A DNA stretch of 64,000 nt from Acanthosepion pharaonis (taxonomy: Eukaryota; Mollusca; Cephalopoda; Sepiida; Sepiidae): NCBI GenBank assembly GCA_903632075.3, contig CAHIKZ030000585.1:460001-524000 (forward strand). The letters run 5' to 3'. Position 1 is the stretch's first letter. The number at the start of each line of letters is the position of its first letter. A program made the translations under genes and the position numbers. A model generated the notes under the pieces. It saw only the letters and a program-made list of their open reading frames with translations. It ran no database searches and was not told where the DNA came from. Positions 1-9,877 of the stretch are shown one piece after another.

Positions 1-45
1 TACGCACTTCAAAAATTCCCTTTTTTTTGGTCACCCTGTATATAT

Positions 46-262
46 ATAGTTTTATGGTGTGCTATACTTGTGGGATTAAGTGCTCAATATCAGAGATAGA
101 GCGTATGTCAATATAAATATAAAAGTGAACATTGAAGCCAACACTCAGAGGCGACAGACTGTTTCATGCTCGACGCAATCGTCAGGCGACGAATGTTCGG
201 CCTGACGATTGCGTCGAGCATGAAACAGCCGGACGCTTCTGTGTGTTGACTTCAGTGTTCCC

Positions 263-268
<6 letters not shown>
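46..268. repeat. Family A foldback repeat, copy 1
   Basis: Two arms at about 128-186 and 200-262 are inverted copies of each other, so the RNA would fold into a long hairpin. Related copies sit at 2284-2420, 38519-38584 and 54045-54176. The outer part contains a stretch (about 46-120) that reappears reversed at 54090-54176. Each arm holds a hammerhead-like core. The element ends at a (CA)n(TA)n run. No coding potential is visible. It is probably a non-autonomous retroelement; the family name is mine. Confidence 0.7.
151..188 (-). ncRNA. Hammerhead-like motif, family A left arm
   Basis: Read on the minus strand: CTGACGA, one extra T, a 3-bp stem II (TGC/GCA, 5-nt loop), another T, then GAA. 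A 3-bp stem III (ACA/TGT) follows, then the cleavage-site C. Stem I is only about 2 bp. The U-U flanks of stem II depart from the hammerhead consensus, so activity is doubtful. The right arm (199-235, plus) has the same core with a damaged stem III. Confidence 0.45.
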
Positions 269-339
<71 letters not shown>

Positions 340-346
340 ATATATA
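266..346. repeat. (CA)n(TA)n microsatellite
   Basis: About 44 bp of CA followed by about 37 bp of interrupted TA, directly after the family A repeat. The open frame running through it is low-complexity and not a gene. Confidence 0.95.
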
Positions 347-1068
347 TAATCCGTTTGTATATAATCCGAGTGAATCCTATTTATAAATTTATTCTAAAGG
401 CACATCTTCTTTCATTTTATTTAATCTGCCTCTTATTGGTTCATTATATTATATATTTGATGATAAATATTTTTTTCAATGTAGATGGGAATTATTTAAT
501 TATTTAATATAGGTTTAATTTTAAATATGTTTATTTAAATATAGATTTTAATTTAGATACTTCATCCTTAGATAATTTTAATCATTTCACTATGTTAATT
601 TATATTTTTATATATTTTAATTATTTTTCCTGTACAATGTTTATTTTAACATACCTTTAATTCTGCATTAACTCTCTTTCAAATAAATGGGTTTATCTCT
701 TTAATTATTAGAATGTTATTTTTGTTAGAGTTATGAAGGGTTCTGAACTGCCTTCTGTCTGCTACTGGGTATAAAATAAATTGGTTATTTCTTCTCTTTT
801 TTTCTCTCCCTTATTTTCTCTTTACTTTCCTCTCTTCCCTAACCACCCCTCATATCCAGACATACACTCTTCCTTGTTTTTATTTGGTCTCTTTTTCTTT
901 TCTTTTTTTCTCATTTATCTTCCCTTCTTTCCTTCTGCTGCTTGGCCAGTTTTATTTCAGTATTTTATCATCCACTGACTGGTTTGAAAAATCCTTGCAA
1001 ATTTTATTTCAATTTACAAGGTGAAAATGATCATTAACCTAATGTAATCTTAATTCCTATTATAGAGA

Positions 1069-1069
<1 letters not shown>

Positions 1070-1107
<38 letters not shown>

Positions 1108-1108
1108 A

Positions 1109-1152
<44 letters not shown>
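1070..1152. repeat. (AC)n(TA)n microsatellite
   Basis: An AC run interrupted by an AAAC step, then TA. It abuts sequence (about 1160-1230) that reappears inverted at 45895-45965. Between 347 and 1069 I see only AT-rich DNA. Confidence 0.95.
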
Positions 1153-1257
1153 GTATATAAATAAAAAGAAAGAACAGTAAGATATAAAATCCGGTGTTCT
1201 TATAGATATTTTATTTTTACAAAATAGTGCTCAATGTAAATTTACAGAGCATTAATA

Positions 1258-1820
1258 TTATAAATTAATTGATTTAAAATATGGTTTTTCCTACACAGTT
1301 CAACCATGTTTCAAAATAAAGCTAAAACCCGAATTTAATTTTGCAATTAAATTAAAAGCATTAGTTCCATTTCATCTTCAAACGAATTTTTGGAGTAACT
1401 TTTAAAAATTACCGGGTTTTAAAGACTCAGCTAAAATCACATTTCCATGGTTACAGAATATTCTACTTAAATTGAACAAGGGATGTCTAGATTTCCTTAT
1501 GTCAGTATCATTGTATCAGTTCTAACCCATCCCTACCCCTTCCAAATTGTAGCTAATAACTGATACAATGATACTGACATAAGGAAATCTAGACATCCCT
1601 TGTTCAATTTAAGTAGAATATTCTGTAACCATGAAAATGTGATTTTAGCTGTGTCTTTAAAACCCGGTAATTTTTAAAAGTTACTCCAAAAATTCGCTTG
1701 AAGATGAAATGGAACTAATGCTTTTAATTTAATTGCAAAATTAAATTCGGGGTTTTTAGCTTCTATTTTTGAAACATGGTTGGAACTGTAGCGAAAAAAC
1801 CATATTTTAAATCAATTAAT

Positions 1821-1827
<7 letters not shown>
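1258..1827. repeat. Long near-perfect inverted repeat
   Basis: Left arm 1258-1521 and right arm 1558-1827 are reverse complements with few mismatches, separated by a 36-nt loop (1522-1557). The (TA)n at 1825-1877 begins exactly at the right arm's end. A related single arm lies at 45749-45975. If transcribed, this gives a dsRNA hairpin of about 265 bp, a possible source of siRNA or an A-to-I editing substrate. No frame or transposase is visible. Confidence 0.85.

Positions 1828-1877
<50 letters not shown>
1825..1877. repeat. (TA)n microsatellite
   Basis: Uninterrupted TA run at the outer edge of the long inverted repeat. Confidence 0.95.
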
Positions 1878-1879
<2 letters not shown>

Positions 1880-1969
1880 AATATTCATAAATCTGCATTT
1901 AATTTTACATTGTATTTAATTTAAACAGTTAAACTTATTTGTACGTCAATAAACATTAATATTTAAATG

Positions 1970-2126
1970 AAAAAATTGTAATTCCAAAGCATCATTTATT
2001 TTTTATGGACATATTTCGGCTAGCAGTTACTAGTCTTGGTCGCTACTTAATTTGACCAAGGCTAGCAACAGCTAGCTGAAATATTTCCATTATAAATAAA
2101 TCAATCGTTGGAATTACATTTTTTTT
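1970..2126. repeat. Inverted repeat with hammerhead-like arms
   Basis: Arms of about 72 bp flank an 11-nt centre near 2045-2055. Each arm read outward shows a degenerate UGACCA, an extra A, a 7-bp stem (GGCTAGC/GCTAGCT in the right arm) and GAAAT. That is the same plan as the other hammerhead-like repeats here, but the CUGANGA box is damaged in both arms. Confidence 0.55.
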
Positions 2127-2283
2127 CTTTTAATTATACAACGACTAACGAAGACAAGCATTCTAACTTTGATATTTGTTAATTTTAACCATTAATCTTC
2201 TTTGCAAGTTAATAAACACTGCATTTATAGTCATTTAAAAAGTGACTACATTTTATGTGGAAAAGCCATATATATATATATAT

Positions 2284-2420
2284 ATATGAGTGAACATAGA
2301 AGTCAACACTTAGAGGCGACGGTCTGTTTCATGCTAGATACAATCGTCAGGCCACGATTGTATCTGACGCTCTATATCTGATATTGAGCACTTTATCTCA
2401 TAAATATAGCACATCTTAAG
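2284..2420. repeat. Family A repeat, copy 2
   Basis: Matches the 100-190 region of copy 1 and carries the reverse of its outer part (2365-2420). (TA)n tracts lie on both sides (2270-2288 and 2438-2500). Confidence 0.7.
2315..2353 (-). ncRNA. Hammerhead-like motif, family A copy 2
   Basis: Minus strand: stem I GGC/GCC (3 bp), CTGACGA, extra T, short stem II (TGT/GCA with a G-U wobble), T, GAA, stem III AC/GT with a 5-nt loop, and C at the cleavage position. This is the best-preserved family A copy. Stem II is weak, so cleavage is not assured. Confidence 0.5.
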
Positions 2421-2432
2421 AATATATTTCTT

Positions 2433-2437
<5 letters not shown>

Positions 2438-2500
<63 letters not shown>
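2438..2500. repeat. (TA)n microsatellite
   Basis: TA run with one TATG interruption. It is followed at 2504-2528 by a solo copy of the terminal inverted repeat of the MITE at 3358-3580. Confidence 0.95.
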
Positions 2501-2501
<1 letters not shown>

Positions 2502-2674
2502 GGGTGACAAGACTTTCGGACCACCCTGTATATAAAATGTATGTGATCTTAGGTTTTTTTTTGGGGTTTTTTTTTACAAAATCGTCAGTGGAACATGTCA
2601 TGATGTCATATCTGAGTTTAGGTCTCTGGTTGGGACCTGGAAGGAAATTTGTAGTATACAACAGAAATCTAAGG

Positions 2675-2675
2675 A

Positions 2676-2714
<39 letters not shown>

Positions 2715-2715
2715 T
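2675..2715. repeat. (AAT)n microsatellite at LINE junction
   Basis: About 13 AAT units directly precede the 5'-truncated LINE at 2716. Confidence 0.9.
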
Positions 2716-3270
2716 CGCTCTTGCATGGAATATTGCTGCCATATATGGTCTCGAGCTCCACGCCGTTCGTCTTAAAGTCCTCAACAAAATCCAGAGACGA
2801 ATATACAATGTGGTTGGCCCTGATCTGGCATCTCGTTTACCGTTGCTCTCTCACAGACTTGTCGTCGCCTCCCTCTGTCTTTTCTACAAATACTTTCACG
2901 GTAGCTGTTTTGACGAGCTACTTTCGCTAATTCCAAAACTGCATGAATTTAAACGTGCTATTAGGTCGGCATCTTAATCCCACCTTTTCACTGCTGAATG
3001 TAACCTTCTCTTCTACTCCAATAGCTTCATGTCTCGCACTTCGAGTCTGTGGATCTCCCTTTGTCTTACTTGCTTCCCTGACAGCTATAATCTCCAACTA
3101 TTCAAATTCAATGTCAATCGACATCTCCAGATACCTTGATCTAATTCCCCATCCTTCTCTTCATCCCATTTTTCTTTTAAGCCTCTTTAATTTTGCTCCC
3201 CCCCCATCTCTGTAACCCCTTGCGTGCTAGTGACACTCCCGCCTTGTTTGGTCTGAAATGCTTAAAAAAA
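2716..3270 (+). pseudogene. Jockey/CR1-like LINE, RT C-terminus and 3' end
   Basis: The translation begins SCMEYCCHIWSRAP, shifts frame once near 2772, then reads VLNKIQRRIYNVVGPDLA, SLCLFYKYFHGSC and, after a single stop, LFKFNVNRHL. This is the conserved tail of a non-LTR reverse transcriptase. A pyrimidine-rich 3' UTR ends in an A/T tail near 3265. The copy is 5'-truncated, as is usual for LINEs. Relatives are at 17759, 21003, 36822 and 47860. One frameshift and one stop make it a fairly young pseudogene. Confidence 0.85.
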
Positions 3271-3357
3271 TAATAAATGATTAAAATTATTAATGATTAA
3301 ATTAGGATGACAAATCAAAATAATGATAAAACGTTTAAATGATTACCGGCTTTGCTA

Positions 3358-3580
3358 CAGGGTGGTCCTAAAATCTTGTCACCCCCTACGGAAAACTATT
3401 GAGAACAATAGAAGAACACGTAATATAGTAATACAAAGTACAAATACTGGATTCAGTTTATTCACTTTCATTGACTCTGCCCTACATCGAAAAGGTCTGT
3501 ATGGTGTGGTGCTATGTCTTGTGCGATATTTTACGAAACTTTCTTCATTGTTGTAGTGACAAGACTTTCGGACCACCCGG
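3358..3580. mobile_element. MITE with mariner-like TIRs
   Basis: A 223-bp element bounded by TA on both sides (3356-3357 and 3581-3582). Its terminal inverted repeats read CAGGGTGGTCC and are followed by matching AAA-TCTTGTCAC. No transposase frame is visible. A solo end is at 2504-2528. Consistent with a Tc1/mariner-mobilised non-autonomous element. Confidence 0.8.
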
Positions 3581-3587
3581 TAGAATG

Positions 3588-3900
3588 TCAGTGAGTTAAA
3601 TGTCATACGTGATACATTCTTGGGCGATCATGTCTCTTTAAAACCATGACTGACTCGACAGAAGATTTTCCTAACAGGTAGCCATTCCTTTCTGTTCTGC
3701 GATAGACTGGTTGCTCAGTCTGCTCTGCGATAGACTGGTTGCTCAGTCTGCTCTGCTCTACAATCCATAGCTTTGGGGTAGAAAAGCAGTTTCTCAAGTT
3801 TGTTTGCTCGTAAGTGAATGTAACGAGCTCGACTGGAATTCGAACTCGGCTCTCCGAATTATCGTTCCAAGCCGATACATTCGATAAAACCGATACGTGT
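3588..3900 (-). mobile_element. tRNA-derived SINE, family C (full-length, minus)
   Basis: On the minus strand, a head containing the B box AGTTCGAATTCC leads into a body shared with copies at 8177, 26085, 34990 and 50580. The tail resembles CGATCGCCCAAG followed by TGTATCACGTATG. A segment of about 33 bp ending GGTTGCTCAGTCTGCTCTG is duplicated in tandem (3710-3765). Pol III A/B boxes are expected to drive it; movement would need a LINE partner. Confidence 0.75.
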
Positions 3901-4177
3901 TTAGAAAATAAAAACATATGTCACTATTCTCTCTTCTATTTACAGATGCTACCCATTTTCGTTTGGGCTACCAAAGTCGCTACACAGTTGCAGTCGTATT
4001 TCAACGCATACCAATGCGTAGCTTCAGGCGATTGTAAATCACTGACGAATGAACGATTAGTTTGGTTTGGAAAGAAAAATAAATCCTTTTTTTCTTTTTT
4101 TTTTTTTCGAAAAATAGATTATAAGGTTTATAATATAAACCCTAATTAACAAATTAAATACGACCTATGTTCACTTT

Positions 4178-4272
4178 AAACTAAACGAAGAAGAAAAATT
4201 AAAAGTTTCTTAGAAATTTCCAACCATGACCCATTTCTAAGAAACTTTTAATTTTCCTTCTTCGCTTAGTTT
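4178..4272. repeat. Short hairpin repeat
   Basis: Arms of about 40 bp separated by about 13-15 nt form a strong hairpin. No relative was found elsewhere in the window. Confidence 0.75.
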
Positions 4273-4284
4273 GAAGCGAAAAAG

Positions 4285-4443
4285 AAAGGGTCAGGGCCTT
4301 AGTCAGGGTGGACCTGGGAACACGAGCAATTAACTGATGGTTCCACACACATCAAGACCTCCTGATCAGAGGCCGTAAAGTAGGAAGTAGTTTATCACCT
4401 TACCCAGGACGCGGATGTAGGTTATCGTCATACGCATAACGTT
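4285..4443. repeat. Unclassified repeat shared with 46295-46450
   Basis: The GATCAGAGG box and following TAGTTTATC(A/G)CC segment recur in the same order at 46295-46450. Possibly a tRNA-related SINE fragment read from its complement; I cannot place an A box confidently. Confidence 0.45.
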
Positions 4444-4760
4444 AAATTATTCGGACTGTTGTTCTCATCTTTATTGTCATATTTACGATGTTGTACGCGC
4501 CGGCTGTCTCCAGGTAATTGAAATTTCGAACTGAACCCTTTATATTGTTCTAGTTTCGCGTGCCATACCTCTTGCTGGTGTCTCACTTATCTCCCTTTAA
4601 CTCAACTCTCCAACTTTTTGTTCTCCACATATTGAACTCACAACTCTTTTCGTCAAGAAACTTGACCCAACCAACACTTTTATCCACTGACGAATAATGT
4701 AAATATCCTTGACGAACAATGTAAATCACAATACTTCATCTCAGAAATATAGACAGTCTA
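4444..4760 (-). mobile_element. Family A2 hammerhead-SINE, degraded copy
   Basis: Begins with the ATTCGGACTGTTG end and runs to GAAATATAGACAG, the conserved end seen at 23567 and 60838. The middle carries the degraded head with internal promoter. The hammerhead-like arm (about 4493-4520) has lost its GAAA. The family is described at 23567-24002. Confidence 0.65.
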
Positions 4761-4777
4761 TTTTCTAGTCTTCATCA

Positions 4778-5040
4778 TAATGGCTACCGACGCTGAAAAG
4801 GAAATTGATTGACGGAGTTCGAATCCCAGGCAAAGCTGTTGCGTCCATTTCCCGCTAATATCCTTGTAAAATGCATGACTTTATCTCTTCTCTCCTTAGC
4901 TGTGTGCAAATAGTAGAATAGGCTGGGTTATTTAGTCTAGGCAAGAGAAGGATAACACTGTATTCAGAACAGCGGAGATTGCAGTGGGAAACTTCTCCAC
5001 TATCTTCACTTAATCATAGCAGTTAGCTGCTTACTGTAGC
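4778..5040 (+). mobile_element. tRNA-derived SINE, family D
   Basis: A near-perfect B box (GAGTTCGAATCCC, about 4817) follows a tRNA-like start. The body resembles family C in its AGTAGAATAGGCTGGGTTATTT stretch, suggesting a shared central domain. It runs into a LINE-type 3' end at about 5040. Confidence 0.6.
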
Positions 5041-5250
5041 GAACTTTTTCTATGTGTCGTGTCCTTCAGGACGTGGACAATCACGGCTCTCCACAACTTC
5101 CTATTCTTTGTAGCAGTTAGCAATGTTATTTTTTCTTACTATCCTTTTGAGTCACTGTTCTGACATTCATTTACGCAGGATCGTTAGTTAGGTTACTCGT
5201 TGTTTCCCTCTGGTTCTCTTGACTTCAATATGTCATTTGAGTGTCAAATT
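5040..5250 (-). mobile_element. RTE-like LINE 3' end fragment
   Basis: Reverse strand translation gives WRAVIVHVLKDTTHR-like residues, the terminal block of the RTE elements found at 35581, 39955 and 52590. Only the last 3' part is present. Confidence 0.5.
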
Positions 5251-5574
5251 TTCCAAGCCTTCTTTCCTTAATATTTTTCCGAGAAACTGAAACTGTACTT
5301 TTTTATTCTAACTGTAAGTGTTCATTTCGTTCTTTTTTTTTTTCTTTAAAAATTCTTCGTTGCTCACTTGCTCCGATCATGGTATTCTATAGAACGACAT
5401 ATCTCTTACCTGAATTCTTCTCTTCACCTTTGAAAAAGAAAATTCACACCATTCCTTTTCATATTGGTGGATTGGTATTACATAGCGATTCACGAATCTT
5501 ATCCTTGTTTCTAACCAGCTGTAATGAAAACAGAAAGCACGAATAAACTTAAAGGTAAGCTTTATTCAACGTTA

Positions 5575-5905
5575 ACAATACACGGTGTTTACTCATTCCT
5601 CCACCAGGACGAGATGTGACACAAGGTATTTTAAAAGTGGGCACCCGAGAGCGTACACTCGGGCAAAGGACGAAAATTCCCCACAGCCCCCGCAACCATC
5701 GGTTGCGCTGGTCTCGATGCGAGCACCGATCCCTACCTCTTGTGCAATGGGAGGGCGCGGCTTCGAGCAGCTGTTCCCTAGGGCTGGGCACCTCTTCAGC
5801 ATTATTTTCTCAGTTGCCTCTCTGTCCTTTAACAGAGAAGCACCTGAGCGCACTCTGTCCAAAGACAGACGCAACTGAAAGATGATAAGTAAACGTGACC
5901 TTACT
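5575..5905 (+). repeat. GC-rich structured retroposon, family G, tandem unit 1
   Basis: GC-rich against its AT-rich surroundings. Four short hairpins can be drawn: CCGAG/CTCGG, GCAACC/GGTTGC, a GCAC/GTGC stem, and CTCTGT/ACAGAG. The same hairpins recur in unit 2 with changed loops, suggesting the RNA fold matters. Related single copies at 27341 and 40566 have target-site duplications, so this is a retroposed family. Overlapping open frames are by-products of GC content. Confidence 0.6.
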
Positions 5906-6245
5906 CAAAAAGAGTAGATATTTATTCACCACCCCCACGAGGTCAGGTTGTAGCACAAGGTCGGTTTAATGTGGGGCGCCCGAGCGCATGCACTCGGGCA
6001 AGGAACGAAAATTCTCCGAGTCCTCGCAACTGTCGGTTGCGCTGGCCTCGCGCGTGCACTGATCTTTCTCTCTAGTGCAATGAGAAGGCGCGGCCTCGGT
6101 CAGCTGTTCCCCAGTGCCGGCACCTCTCAGTATAATTTTCCTCAAGTGTGACTCTGTCCTTTGATAGAGTCGCCCCTGAGCGAACTCTGCCCAAAGACAG
6201 ATGATAAGTAGACGTTAAATTACTCAAAAAGAGTAAGTTATACGC
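5906..6245 (+). repeat. Family G, tandem unit 2
   Basis: Head-to-tail second unit, about 340 bp, ending like unit 1 with the ACTCAAAAAGAG segment. Hairpins CCGAG/CTCGG, GCAAC/GTTGC, GCACT/AGTGC and CTCT/AGAG are kept. The tandem arrangement is unusual for a SINE. Confidence 0.6.
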
Positions 6246-6999
6246 CTCAATATTAACAATACATGTGGAAAAAAAAAACAACTGCTTATATTTACAGACA
6301 ACTGATCCATTCTTAACAGAGTTGGAAGGGAGATTTTAATTACTTCTAAATACTACACAAGTCTTTCCTCAATCTTAATATTTTGTTAAGTTTTTTTCGT
6401 ATCGTCTTCCATATTTCAGTGCGCCATCGGATTTCGATGCAACTTTTTCCACTTCCAAGATATTTAAACATATATTCTTATTTGATTTTGTCATTTTTCC
6501 TTGCTTGCTTCTTGGCTTTTTCTCTTGCTGACAACCATACATTCTGTCTTCTTACGATTGATGATTAATACTTTTCTTCTTGTTTTTCTTTACGACTTTT
6601 TCTCGGAGTTCCTGCAGTTTTCTTTCTTTCTGTCTGCCACAATTTTAAGATCCTGAAGGGATATGATATTTTAAAAAAAAATAGTATGATTTATTGGCAT
6701 CGGTACAATCTATGGGAAGAAGTAATTCCTAAAATATTTTTCTGAGTCAATCTCAATTTTAGCTTCTGTTTTGTGCTTTTACTATTTATTTCTCTGGTGG
6801 AATTTTCTTGGATACTTTCTTCACCCAGTCGTGTTTGTTTATCTACTTTTGGGGACCACTTTGTGGCAGTCATTTTACTCCTAAAGTAACGACTACTGTT
6901 AATGCACTTAGGCGCCATTGGCTATTTTGTCGGGTACGATTAGTTTACGCCTTAATCTAATTTAGACTGACCGTACCTCCGTCGATCTCAGCTGAAAAT

Positions 7000-7480
7000 A
7001 TGAAGAATGTCAAACAGTTTTTTTTGTTTTTTTTTACCAAGCGATACACAATTTTAAATAAAGATAGTAAATCAAAGAAAATGAAAGCGAATTATGAGGA
7101 AAGAGAGAGGGGGGGAGGAAAAAAAAGAAATCAATGTGAAGTAAAATATAGGGAAAGAAAGTCTTTTTTTATCATTTTCTTTGTTTTCTCTTCTTTTTCT
7201 TCTTTGTCGTCTATTTATCCTATTCTGTTTATTCTTGTTTTCTACCTTATCCTCTTCCTATTCCTCTCTTTTTCTTAATACGTTCTTTTCCTCTAACACA
7301 CTGGTTTTCTTTTTTTTCTCGTTCTCTCTCTCACTCTCTCTCACTCTCTCTCTCTCTCTCTTCATCGACATTTTTTCTTTCTTTCTTTCTTTCTTTCTTT
7401 TTTTCTTTCTTTTCCCCCACTTACCTTAATACTTTCGTTTTTTCCTCCTCTTTCATTTTTCTTTTTTTCTATCTCTTTTT
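7000..7480. repeat. Pyrimidine-rich low-complexity tract
   Basis: A short purine-rich stretch (7080-7160) is followed by more than 300 bp of T/C-rich DNA with (TC)n at 7322-7362 and (TTTC)n at 7378-7400. The open frames here are low-complexity. From 6250 to 7000 I see nothing recognisable. Confidence 0.8.
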
Positions 7481-7671
7481 TAGGCTATTTTTTATGATTT
7501 ACTTGTTTCTCGTCTTATTTTTCTGTAGCCTACTCTCCACGTTTCTTTCAACTTTTCCTCCATTTTTGTTTTACTTTGTGTTGGTTTTGTTTAAAGTATG
7601 TGACATCATCCGCGTTGTATATAGTTCTCATATTTGCACATTTGATGGTGTTGTTTTACAAGTTGATGTTT

Positions 7672-7832
7672 TTTAGTTTTCGATTTTTAAGTAACGTAGT
7701 AAAAACTTGTTTTCGTGTCTGCATTTTGAAATAAGTTCCTATCGCTTATTTAGTAATTTGTTTTGTTCTGGTAAAGTGATTATAACTATTTTCTCTTCCA
7801 GACAAAGTTTACAGCGTTTTATTTTATTGTTT
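7672..7832 (-). pseudogene. Penelope-like GIY-YIG endonuclease C-terminus
   Basis: The minus strand reads RCKLCLEEKIVIITLPEQN, then NKLLNKR, a stop, then ELISKCRHENKFLL. The C-x2-C and CRH residues fit the Cys/His cluster at the end of the GIY-YIG endonuclease of Penelope-like retroelements. It is nearly identical to the fragment at 39470-39640. Only this end is preserved. Family assignment is by recall and not searched. Confidence 0.6.
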
Positions 7833-8176
7833 ATTTATTGTTCATGTCTGATGAACTCTTTCCTTATTTACCATGATCTGTTTCGTTTATTTTGGTTTTG
7901 GCTTTTAATTTCTCCTATATGTTAGAAACAGAATCATATCTCCAAAGATTCGCGAAAAAAAGAGTTACTCCAAAGCTTATTTAATTTTATGATATTTCGA
8001 GAAAATCTTTTTTTTCTTTCATCGCGCGTAATGGTTATATTAGTTATAAGGACAAGTCTTGAGAGAATTTAAACCATCTATTTTTTTTTGGGGGGGATCA
8101 AACTAGACTACCATTTACAGAAAAGCGTAAGATAAAAAAATGCAATAAAACTAAGTATTTAATTAAATTCACTAGT

Positions 8177-8415
8177 TCGGTAAATTCACTTGCGCACAAA
8201 TACTCATGGGAAAGGTATGGGTCTATCTCTTTTCCCCCAGCTATGGGTTAAATAGCAGGACAGACTGGGTTCTTTAGCATTGGTTGGCAACCAGTCCACA
8301 GCAGAAAAAAATGGCAACCTGCTGAGAGAAAAAAAATCTGCCTCGTCCGTCATGTATCGAAAAATAATTGATTGCACAAGCGTGTATCATGTATGGCACT
8401 TAACTGACTAACTGG
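8177..8415 (+). mobile_element. SINE family C, headless copy
   Basis: Body and tail of family C without the tRNA head. It includes the CCCCCAGCTATGGGTTAAAT and GTGTATCATGTATGGCACTT blocks that also end the copy at 50580-50885. Confidence 0.75.
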
Positions 8416-8889
8416 TTTAATTAACAATTGCTTGTATGAATAAAAGATAGTATGGACACTACTGCCTGAAGGAAAACATGTTTTTCGATTAATAATTTAT
8501 TTTTACAAGATATTTTACAAAAGCTGTTTTCATTTTTTTTAAATTTTAGTTAGAATAATTTATAAACTTTTATAACTTTTAGAATGTTAATTAATTTTTA
8601 GCAGCCAAGTCATATTGTTATTAAATAAAACCATATTTACTAATCATAAATTGAAAAGCTTACTACAATTCAGTGATTCTCAGTATTTAAAAATAATTTA
8701 GAATGTTTTGTGTGTCTGTATAAACGTGCCGAATTTTTTTTTAAATAAGGGCGTCCATAGACAATATTATCAAAATAAATAAATAAATAAAACAAATATA
8801 TAAAAATAAAAGCGATATCTATAGTAACGTCTACGTCTTTGTAAGTAAGATTATAGCAACTCCACCAAAATACAATGAAATATTAGAAA

Positions 8890-8896
<7 letters not shown>

Positions 8897-8952
<56 letters not shown>
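8897..8952. repeat. (TA)n microsatellite
   Basis: TA run at the outer edge of the 8955-9850 inverted repeat. Confidence 0.95.
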
Positions 8953-8954
<2 letters not shown>

Positions 8955-9850
8955 AAGAAATAATCACGCATAGAATCAATCAGCAATATTAATGCTATTA
9001 TTGGCGACATCCATCCCATCGCTAGTAGTGTATAATGTATGCATTAAAATACTGTTAATCCATAGAGTGACGTGATCCTCATTTATAAAACTGTTGTCTG
9101 TTGTTTCCAGTTTATATTTCTTTAAAATGCAAGTACTTTCGAATAATCCTTTATTCATCGTCAGGCATATCCTTTCCTTATAAAATCCAAAACTTGGAGA
9201 CGAAATAATTGTTTGTAGACCGAAAGATGTTTTTTTTTTTTTTTTTGTTTTTTTGAGTAGGTACTATTATTGACGGTTGTGTACAATCTCGGAACGTGCA
9301 AAGACGCAACGCTAAGTTATTCAAAATTTTAAGTGAGAATTTTATTTGAATTTTTCTTGTGATGTGGTAAATCCACGTATTCTATTTTTACAAGTGTTTT
9401 CAGTTAATATGTCATGAACTAAGTATATAGTTCAATTAATATAGTGTTATGTCTTAGTAGTAGTTTTTTTTTGGAATTTTTTATAGGAATTTTATTGTAT
9501 TGCGGATCGATAGTTTTTTATAAACATAAAACATTAGGCAGCATATAATTTTTATACAAAGAAATAATAGCACATTCTCAAAAAAAACATCTTTCGGTCT
9601 AAAAACAATTATTTCGTCTCCAAGTTTTTGATTTTATAAGGAAAAGATATGCCTGACGATGAATAAAGGATTATTCGTATGTACTTGCATTATAAAAAAT
9701 ATAAACTAGAAACAACAGTTTTATAAATGAGGATCACATCACTCTATGGATTAACAGTATTTTAATGCATACACTACTAGCGATGGAAGTCGCCAATAAT
9801 AGCATTAATATTGCTGATTGATTCTATGCGTGATTACTGCCTAATGTTTT
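8955..9850. repeat. Large inverted repeat bearing hammerhead-like motifs
   Basis: Left arm 8955-9236 and right arm 9585-9835 are reverse complements with scattered differences, separated by about 350 bp. A second, smaller inverted pair (9523-9541 and 9837-9856) is nested at its right side. Each arm carries one hammerhead-like core. AT microsatellite borders the left edge. No coding content is seen. The spacer is AT-rich. Confidence 0.8.
9127..9168 (-). ncRNA. Hammerhead-like motif with extra U
   Basis: Minus strand: stem I ATGC/GCAT, CTGACGA, one extra T, stem II GAATAA/TTATTC with AGGA loop, GAA, then AGTACT and T at the cleavage position. Stem III is the palindrome AGTACT, too short to fold alone but able to pair between two copies, as described for other short-stem III hammerheads. 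The partner in the right arm (9651-9692, plus) has GAA changed to GTA. Confidence 0.55.
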
Positions 9851-9877
9851 ATGTTTATATATATATTTAAGTGAAGA

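Noticed and set aside
2416..2808. Minus-strand frame of 130 codons with IYIYIY and YYYYY runs
   Set aside because: It is a translation of (TA)n and (AAT)n repeats joined to LINE sequence. The same reasoning removes all other IYIYIY frames.
5549..5885. Four overlapping frames of 80-97 codons
   Set aside because: They lie in both strands of the GC-rich family G repeat; GC-rich DNA lacks stops by chance and unit 2 does not preserve any of them.
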